From assembly GCA_938091275.1 (NCBI GenBank), contig CALKMY010000064.1:1-11543 (forward strand): a stretch of 11,543 bases of DNA. Direction: 5' to 3'. Positions within the stretch are counted from its first letter, which is position 1; every line of letters begins with the position of its first letter. This document shows, one piece after another, positions 7,017-11,543 of the stretch. The notes below the pieces were generated by a model. The model ran no database searches. It was not told where the DNA came from and saw only the letters and a list, made by a program, of their open reading frames with translations. The position numbers and the translations under genes are program-made. The DNA is from Candidatus Nanopelagicales bacterium. GTDB lineage: Bacteria > Actinomycetota > Actinomycetes > S36-B12.

Positions 7017-7025
7017 AACGCAAGC

Positions 7026-7055
7026 CTAGGTCACCCAGGCAACGCTCGATCGCAT
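7026..7055 (-). CDS. Possible 9-codon minigene ahead of hisA
   Basis: ATG at 7055 opens a reading frame encoding MRSSVAWVT and ending in TAG at 7028-7026. It is preceded, at ideal spacing, by GGGAGGTGA, the best Shine-Dalgarno match seen in the window. It is in the same frame as hisA, and its stop lies 9 bases before the hisA GTG. A ribosome that terminates there could restart on hisA, which itself lacks a good Shine-Dalgarno. It holds one Trp codon and no His codon, so a classical attenuation leader is unlikely. Alternatives are a decayed N-terminus of hisA, or a base error that creates the TAG. Confidence 0.4.
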   Translation of the reverse strand: MRSSVAWVT

Positions 7056-7059
7056 GCTT

Positions 7060-7068
7060 TCACCTCCC
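7060..7068 (-). promoter_or_regulatory. Very strong Shine-Dalgarno in the hisH-hisA gap
   Basis: The minus strand reads GGGAGGTGA, eight of nine bases matching the ideal complement of the 16S rRNA tail, with four bases (AAGC) before the ATG at 7055. It is far better than the site before hisA itself or before any other gene here. It therefore bears on how hisA is translated: either through the minigene, or by an originally longer hisA. Confidence 0.6.
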
Positions 7069-7116
7069 ATCGCCCCCGCAGACGTGTCACCGTCGGCGAT
7101 CAACGAAGGGAGGTAA
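7060..7116 (-). promoter_or_regulatory. Inverted repeat that can mask the hisA-leader Shine-Dalgarno
   Basis: On the transcript, UUACCUCCC (7116-7108) lies in the last sense codons of hisH and can pair with GGGAGGUGA (7068-7060) over nine positions: eight Watson-Crick pairs and one G-U pair. The loop is 39 bases. A ribosome finishing hisH would pull the first arm out of the stem and expose the Shine-Dalgarno. The layout thus suggests coupling of hisA translation to that of hisH. No U-run follows, so it is not an intrinsic terminator. Pairing is read directly from the sequence; the regulatory meaning is inferred. Confidence 0.45.
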
Positions 7117-7750
7117 GCCAATTCTCCAGAATGTAGGCACCGGCATCCCCGGACTTCTCCGGGTGGAATTGCGTTGCAACGAGAGGACCGTTCTCGACCG
7201 CTGCGACGAAGCGATCGGTGTACGTGCACCAGGAAGCCACCGGCGGCTTCATCGCCGAGCGACCATCGTCGGGAAAGTCCCATGAGACAACCCCGTATGA
7301 GTGAACGAAGTAGAAGCGCTCCGACTCCACGCCGGCGAAGAGAGTGGACCCCTCACCGACGTCAATGGTGTTCCAGCCCATGTGCGGGAGTACCGGCGCC
7401 GAGAGGCGCTCCACCGTCCCGGGCCATTGTCCGAGACCGGCGGTGCGCGTGCCGTGTTCGACTCCAGCGGAGAACAGGATTTGCAGACCCACGCAAATTC
7501 CAAGGACCGGTCGTCCTCCCGCGAGTCGGGCGTCGATGATGGACTCTCCGCGGACAGCAGTGAGCCCCGCCATGCAGGACGCGTACGCACCAACGCCTGG
7601 AACGACCAACGCGTCGCACGACGCAGCCGAAGTAGCGTCGCTGGTTATCTCGACGTTCGCGCCGACCCGCTCGAGGGCGCGTTGAACCGAGCGCAGATTT
7701 CCACTGCCGTAGTCCAGCACCACGACGGACGGCCTCAACGATGTGCTCAT
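7100..7750 (-). CDS. hisH: Imidazole glycerol phosphate synthase, glutamine amidotransferase subunit
   Basis: Class I glutamine amidotransferase that hydrolyses glutamine and feeds ammonia to HisF. The 216-residue protein has the full triad: Cys86 in LGICVGLQ (83-90), and His196 and Glu198 in QFHPEKSG (194-201). DYGSGNLRSV (13-22), the oxyanion strand PGVGAY (51-56) and PHMGWN (122-127) are typical of HisH rather than other amidotransferases. The ATG at 7750 lies 42 bases after the hisB stop and has no clear Shine-Dalgarno. Translation may depend on coupling. The 3' end carries the anti-Shine-Dalgarno arm of the hairpin facing hisA. Confidence 0.96.
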   Translation of the reverse strand: MSTSLRPSVVVLDYGSGNLRSVQRALERVGANVEITSDATSAASCDALVVPGVGAYASCMAGLTAVRGESIIDARLAGGRPVLGICVGLQILFSAGVEHGTRTAGLGQWPGTVERLSAPVLPHMGWNTIDVGEGSTLFAGVESERFYFVHSYGVVSWDFPDDGRSAMKPPVASWCTYTDRFVAAVENGPLVATQFHPEKSGDAGAYILENWLTSLR

Positions 7751-7792
7751 CGACGAGGTGCGTTCATCGGAAGAAGAAGTGTCCGGTGTCGG

Positions 7793-8389
7793 TCAGGACG
7801 CCGTGAGCGTGCCCTTGGTCGAGGGGACACCCACGACCCGGGAGTCGATTGCCACTGCATCGCGCAGGGAACGAGCAACCGATTTGAATTGCGCTTCCAC
7901 GACGTGGTGGGCGTTACGCCCGCTGAGGACCTTGACGTGCAGCGTTATCTGGCTGGTCGCCACGATCGATTCCCAAATGTGACGGGTCAAGGTGGTGTCG
8001 TAGGACCCGATCAGTTCGACAAGGTCGGGTTCCTCGTGCACGAGGTAGGGGCGCCCCGACAAATCGACAGCGGACTGCACGAGGCATTCGTCCAAGGGCA
8101 CCAGCGCATCTCCGTACCGGCGTAGGCCCGCCCGGTCACCGAGAGCCTCGTTGAGTGCTTGGCCGAGGGCCAATGACGTGTCCTCGACGGTGTGGTGTGC
8201 GTCCACTTCGAGGTCACCCTTGGTCCGCACGGTGAGATCGAGGCCACCGTGTTTGGCGAGTTGCGCGAGCATGTGGTCGAAAAAGGGGACGCCTGTCTCG
8301 ATGGAACTCACTCCGGTTCCGTCGAGTTCTACCTCGACGAGAACCTCGCTCTCCTTCGTCGATCTCTCGACGCGGGCCTGCCTACTCAT
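7793..8389 (-). CDS. hisB: Imidazoleglycerol-phosphate dehydratase
   Basis: Dehydrates imidazole glycerol phosphate to imidazole acetol phosphate. The 198-residue length corresponds to the dehydratase alone, without the phosphatase domain fused to it in enterobacteria. The histidine-rich manganese-binding motifs are intact in both half-repeats: FFDHML (36-41) with DAHHTVED (63-70), and TRHIWES (135-141) with GRNAHHVVEAQFK (158-170 region). The usual C-terminal STKGTL is present. The start ATG at 8389 overlaps the hisC stop as ATGA (4 bases), giving tight translational coupling. As the fused phosphatase is missing, histidinol phosphate must be hydrolysed by an enzyme encoded outside this window. 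Confidence 0.97.
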   Translation of the reverse strand: MSRQARVERSTKESEVLVEVELDGTGVSSIETGVPFFDHMLAQLAKHGGLDLTVRTKGDLEVDAHHTVEDTSLALGQALNEALGDRAGLRRYGDALVPLDECLVQSAVDLSGRPYLVHEEPDLVELIGSYDTTLTRHIWESIVATSQITLHVKVLSGRNAHHVVEAQFKSVARSLRDAVAIDSRVVGVPSTKGTLTAS

Positions 8390-9519
8390 GTCGATCCACC
8401 ATCTCCGTCAGACATCAGGTCACTGTCCACCACAACCTCATCCAAGGCCTCGATAAACCTAGCGTTCTCCTGCGGTGTTCCTACGGAGACCCGCAGCCAC
8501 TGGTCGGGGCCGGTTTCTCGGATCAGGACACCTCGATCGACGAGTCCCTCCCACACGCGTCGCCGATCGCGGAATCGGCCGAAGAAACAGAAGTTGGCGT
8601 CACTGTCGGCCACCACAAATCCTCGAGACTCCAGGTCACGACGCATTCGATCCCGTTCGTCGCGAAGAAGCTGCAGATTCGACTGCAATTCCTCGACGAA
8701 AGTCAACGCAGTGCACGCGACCGACTGGGTGACGGCCGAGAGGTGGTACGGGAGTCGAACGACGCGCAACGCATCGATGACGCTCGGGTGGGCAGCCGCG
8801 TATCCCACACGGGCGCCCGCCATCGCGAACGCCTTGCTCATCGTCCTGGTCACGATCATGTTGGGATGATCGGCAAGGCCGGCCACGGAGCTCGGCTGAC
8901 CCGGTCGACGGAACTCCGCGTAGGCCTCATCAACGACGAGCATTCCCCCCATACCTGCCGTGGCCCGTGCGAGAACAGCAATGTCGTCCGCGCTCACCGC
9001 GGTTCCGGTGGGATTGTTGGGTGAAGCCAGGAGCACGACCGAGGGTCGATGGTCCGAGATGGCGGCAATACTGGCTGCCATGTCGATTCGGAAATCGGCC
9101 GTCCGTGGGACGGACACCATCGTGGTGAAGGACTCTCGCGCGTATTCCGGATACATGGAATACGTCGGAGGAAACGAGAGCGCTACTCGCCCGGGTCCTC
9201 CGAAAGCGGCCATGATGTGGGACATCACTTCGTTTGATCCGTTGGCCACCCAGATGGACTCCACGCCGCACTCCGCGCTCGACTCCTGAGACAGATAGTC
9301 GGCGAGGGCCTGCCGCAACTCAAGGCACTCTCGGTCGGGATACCGGTTCAACGTCCGTGCAACGTCCGTGACGGACGCGCCCAGCGCCCGGGCCAACTCG
9401 GGCGAGGGTGCAAAAGGGTTCTCGTTGACGTTCAGTCGAACATCGACATCGAGTTGTGGCGCTCCGTAGGGCGTCAGGCCCCGCAAATCCTCCCGAACGG
9501 GCGGCTGAAACTCAGCCAT
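8386..9519 (-). CDS. hisC: Histidinol-phosphate aminotransferase
   Basis: PLP-dependent class I/II aminotransferase that converts imidazole acetol phosphate and glutamate to histidinol phosphate and 2-oxoglutarate. In the 377-residue protein, VNENPF (31-36) opens the fold and GSNEVM (94-99) binds the cofactor phosphate. SPNNPTGT (166-173) and DEAY (197-200) are the usual PLP contacts, TMSKAFAMAGARVGY (226-240) contains the Schiff-base Lys229, and RVSVGT (343-348) holds the substrate-carboxylate arginine. ATG at 9519 overlaps the hisD stop by 8 bases (ATGGCTGA). Position between hisD and hisB makes HisC far more likely than a related aromatic aminotransferase, though such enzymes can share substrates. 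Confidence 0.96.
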   Translation of the reverse strand: MAEFQPPVREDLRGLTPYGAPQLDVDVRLNVNENPFAPSPELARALGASVTDVARTLNRYPDRECLELRQALADYLSQESSAECGVESIWVANGSNEVMSHIMAAFGGPGRVALSFPPTYSMYPEYARESFTTMVSVPRTADFRIDMAASIAAISDHRPSVVLLASPNNPTGTAVSADDIAVLARATAGMGGMLVVDEAYAEFRRPGQPSSVAGLADHPNMIVTRTMSKAFAMAGARVGYAAAHPSVIDALRVVRLPYHLSAVTQSVACTALTFVEELQSNLQLLRDERDRMRRDLESRGFVVADSDANFCFFGRFRDRRRVWEGLVDRGVLIRETGPDQWLRVSVGTPQENARFIEALDEVVVDSDLMSDGDGGST

Positions 9520-10831
9520 CGTCGGCGTCGTGAAAACGAATGGTCACGGCGTCTCCGTGACCCGGCAGATCTTCGGCCTGCGCCAGGGCGACGACGTCGT
9601 CGGCAACGTCGGCCAGTGACGTGCGGTCGTACTCGATGACGTGGATACCGCGCAGGAACGTTTGCACGGATAGACCTGAGGAGTGGCGCGCAGCGCCCAT
9701 CGTCGGAAGCACGTGATTGGACCCGGCGCAGTAGTCGCCGAGAGACACAGGCGCCCACGGGCCAACAAATATCGCGCCGGCGTTGCGCACCCGCATAGCG
9801 ACCTGGCGAGGCTCGTCGGTGTGGATTTCCAGATGCTCAGCGGCGTACGCATCGACGACAGCCACACCCTGGTCGACGTCTCGAACCAGAATGATGGCGC
9901 TCTGCACACCGGTCAGAGCTTCAGTAATGCGCTCAACATGCTTGGTGCTGGCAACCTGCGCCGCGACTTCCCGTTCGACTTCGTTGGCCAGACGCTCACT
10001 CGAAGTGACGAGGACGGCTGCGGCGATCACATCGTGCTCGGCCTGACTGATGAGGTCTGCGGCCACGTACCGAGCGTCCGCTGAGTCGTCCGCCAGGATC
10101 GCCACCTCAGTCGGTCCAGCCTCGGAGTCGATCCCGATGATTCCTTGCAGTGCTCGCTTGGCAGCCGTGACGTAGATGTTTCCGGGTCCGGTCACGAGAT
10201 CCACCGGCTCGCATGTGTCACCGTCGGGAAGGTCAATGCCGTAGGCCAACATTGCGACCGCCTGGGCGCCTCCTACCGCGTATATCTCCTCGACTCCCAG
10301 AAGCGCGCACGCGGCCAGCACCGTGGGGTGAGGCCACCCATCGCAGTCCTTTTGAGGAGGACTGACCACAGCGAGCGAGGGAACTCCCGCCTCCTGGGCA
10401 GGGACCACATTCATCACCACGCTGCTCGGATAGACGGCCCGCCCACCCGGTACATACAGGCCCACGCGAGATACCGGCAGCCAACGCTCGGTCACCGTGC
10501 CCCCGGGAACCACCTCGGTTTCCACATCCACGCGCCGTTGGTCCTGATGGACCCTCCGGGCGCGCTCGATAGACACTTCCAAGGCCCGCCGCACCGACGG
10601 ATCGAGACCGGCCAACGCATCGGCGATCACCGAGGCGGGCACCCGTAATTGGTCAGGGCGGACTGAGTCGAAGCGTTCACACGCATCCAGAACCGCATCG
10701 GCACCCCTGGCCCGGACGTCGTCGAGCACCGGTCGGATCACATCGCCTGCATCCGTCAGATCCATCGCGGCGCGCGGGACAACCGACCGCGGGTCGGCCG
10801 ACGAATCACGCAAGTCGATGAGACGCAACAC
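9512..10831 (-). CDS. hisD: Histidinol dehydrogenase
   Basis: Zinc-dependent, NAD-linked oxidation of histidinol to histidine in two steps; the last reaction of the pathway and the first gene of the operon. The 439-residue protein has YVPGGRAVYPSSVVMN (126-141), VTGPGNIYV (213-221), EAGPTE (237-242), the QAEHD motif with zinc-type ligands Gln263 and His266, catalytic AEHLEI (331-336, Glu332-His333), GDYCAGSNHVLPT (365-377, Asp366) and His425 in LPGHGDAV. GTG at 10831 is chosen because the protein then begins MLRLIDLR, like family members, and because a TAGACT box sits 7 bases upstream. The open frame continues to 11077 but runs antisense through the LON-domain gene, and its residues look non-native. 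The start appears leaderless. Confidence 0.96.
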   Translation of the reverse strand: MLRLIDLRDSSADPRSVVPRAAMDLTDAGDVIRPVLDDVRARGADAVLDACERFDSVRPDQLRVPASVIADALAGLDPSVRRALEVSIERARRVHQDQRRVDVETEVVPGGTVTERWLPVSRVGLYVPGGRAVYPSSVVMNVVPAQEAGVPSLAVVSPPQKDCDGWPHPTVLAACALLGVEEIYAVGGAQAVAMLAYGIDLPDGDTCEPVDLVTGPGNIYVTAAKRALQGIIGIDSEAGPTEVAILADDSADARYVAADLISQAEHDVIAAAVLVTSSERLANEVEREVAAQVASTKHVERITEALTGVQSAIILVRDVDQGVAVVDAYAAEHLEIHTDEPRQVAMRVRNAGAIFVGPWAPVSLGDYCAGSNHVLPTMGAARHSSGLSVQTFLRGIHVIEYDRTSLADVADDVVALAQAEDLPGHGDAVTIRFHDADDG

Positions 10832-10838
10832 CCTACGG

Positions 10839-10848
10839 AGTCTACGCT
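10839..10848. promoter_or_regulatory. Divergent promoter with overlapping -10 boxes for hisD and the LON-domain gene
   Basis: The plus-strand sequence is AGTCTACGCT. Read on the plus strand, TACGCT (10843-10848) ends 6 bases before the ATG of the LON-domain gene at 10855. Read on the minus strand, TAGACT (10844-10839) ends 7 bases before the GTG of hisD at 10831. Both fit TANNNT at the distance expected for leaderless transcripts, and they share the central TA. Only 23 bases separate the two start codons, so there is no room for Shine-Dalgarno-containing leaders driven from within the gap. No clear -35 boxes are seen on either side. Promoter function is inferred. Confidence 0.6.
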
Positions 10849-10854
10849 CGACGG

Positions 10855-11543
10855 ATGGACGAGTCCCTGCCGCTCTTTCCTCTGACAACGGCGCTCGTGC
10901 CCGGGTTGGTCCTCCCACTTCACATATTCGAGCCTCGATACCGGCTGATGGTGGAGGAACTGCTCGACAAGCCAGAGGACGAACGGGAGTTCGGCATCGT
11001 TGCCTTCCGGGAATCTCACTCATTGGCGCCGAAGCAGTCCTCCCCCGGTGATGGGCCGGATGATGGCGCATCGCCAAGCGAGCCTTCGGCAGAGGACGCC
11101 GAGCTCTACCCGGTCGGTGTGAGCGCGGTGATTCGTCAAGCAGAACGCCGAGAAGATGGCCGCTACGACATTGTCACGATCGGATCCAGGCGTTTCCGAA
11201 TCGATGATGTGGATCGTTCGGCTCCCCTCGTGCGCGCCTCGGTGACCTTCCTCCCGGAGCCAGAGATTGATTCCGATGATCCACACGTGATGGTGGCCGT
11301 CCAGGCGGCGATGCAGGCATTCGATAAGTACCGCTCCATTTTGGGCGGTCGGTTGGACGAAGCCGATGACAATGATGACGACGATCAGGTGCCTGCCGAT
11401 CCATCTGTCCTGAGTTATTTGATTACCGCCGCCCTCGTTGTGGATGGGTCCACACGACAAAAACTGCTCGCGGCTCCCGATGCCATCGCACGTCTTCGCC
11501 TCGGCACACGCGTGCTTTCCTCAGAATCCGCCTTGATCTCCGC
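10855..11543 (+). CDS. LON substrate-binding-domain protein, 3' end cut by window edge
   Basis: 229 codons are open from ATG at 10855 to the right edge. The N-terminus LPLFPLTTALVPGLVLPLHI with FEPRYRLMVEEL is the classic start of the Lon N-terminal (substrate-recognition) domain, followed by FGIVAF, GVSAVIRQ (about 88-95) and GSRRFRI (about 110-116). No AAA ATPase or protease part is visible, and stand-alone proteins of about this length are common in actinobacteria, often divergent from hisD (recalled context). Two acidic, low-complexity inserts stand out: about residues 62-83, and the Asp run in DEADDNDDDDQ (about 168-178). The start is supported by the TACGCT box 6 bases upstream. The molecular role of these single-domain proteins is not established. 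Only the last few codons appear to be missing, judged from usual length. Confidence 0.88.
   Translation, partial: MDESLPLFPLTTALVPGLVLPLHIFEPRYRLMVEELLDKPEDEREFGIVAFRESHSLAPKQSSPGDGPDDGASPSEPSAEDAELYPVGVSAVIRQAERREDGRYDIVTIGSRRFRIDDVDRSAPLVRASVTFLPEPEIDSDDPHVMVAVQAAMQAFDKYRSILGGRLDEADDNDDDDQVPADPSVLSYLITAALVVDGSTRQKLLAAPDAIARLRLGTRVLSSESALIS

Noticed and set aside
7747..7767. Six-codon frame (MNAPRR) in the hisB-hisH gap, whose TGA overlaps the hisH ATG
   Set aside because: The ATGA overlap is suggestive, but there is no Shine-Dalgarno before it and so short a frame is expected by chance. Unlike the hisA minigene there is nothing else to support it.
10832..11077. Open extension of hisD upstream of GTG 10831
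   Set aside because: It runs antisense through the LON-domain gene, and its residues (many Arg, Pro, His) are unlike any HisD N-terminus. The family-like start and the -10 box both point to 10831.
1..11543. tRNA, rRNA, CRISPR arrays, insertion sequences, riboswitches
   Set aside because: No cloverleaf-like, rRNA-like, regularly spaced repeat, transposase or T-box-like signal was recognised; nearly the whole window is accounted for by coding regions.

Overview
The window looks like a chromosomal segment of a fairly GC-rich actinobacterium (Actinomycetota). The evidence is the gene order hisD-hisC-hisB-hisH-hisA/priA-hisF-hisI-trpE, followed by the tryptophan-locus membrane protein and the HGxxPAAW small membrane protein. 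It is supported by a PriA-type HisA that resembles the mycobacterial enzyme, and by leaderless gene starts with TANNNT boxes. The genus cannot be told from the sequence. No mobile element, CRISPR array, tRNA or rRNA was seen. This is mostly housekeeping DNA.

Layout. Positions 1-204 (minus strand) hold the start of a DUF2752 membrane protein that runs off the left edge. Positions 251-2366 (minus) encode a two-component system: an OmpR-type response regulator, then an overlapping sensor histidine kinase. A 106-base gap (2367-2472) separates this from the upstream operon and carries three 11-base direct repeats that could be a regulator-binding site. Positions 2473-10831 (minus) form one tightly packed histidine/tryptophan operon, transcribed from right to left. 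In transcription order it is hisD, hisC, hisB, hisH, hisA/priA, hisF, hisI, trpE, the Trp-associated membrane protein gene and the HGxxPAAW gene. Most junctions overlap by 4-17 bases or abut. The exceptions are hisB-hisH (42 bases) and hisH-hisA (83 bases). At 10855 a LON-substrate-binding-domain protein starts on the plus strand and runs off the right edge.

How the genes work together. HisI, HisA, HisH/HisF, HisB, HisC and HisD cover phosphoribosyl-AMP to histidine, except the histidinol-phosphate phosphatase step. hisG, hisE and that phosphatase must lie elsewhere. TrpE makes the first committed intermediate of tryptophan synthesis. PriA-type HisA enzymes also isomerise phosphoribosyl-anthranilate, so hisA probably links the two pathways.

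The most interesting non-coding structures are three. First, a compact divergent promoter between hisD and the LON-domain gene has -10 boxes on opposite strands that share two bases, and both genes appear leaderless. Second, ahead of hisA a nearly perfect Shine-Dalgarno sequence serves a 9-codon minigene in frame with hisA, and can pair with the last codons of hisH, which suggests a translational-coupling device. Third, the 11-base direct repeats lie upstream of the response regulator. No wholly new system was found; these are regulatory leads.
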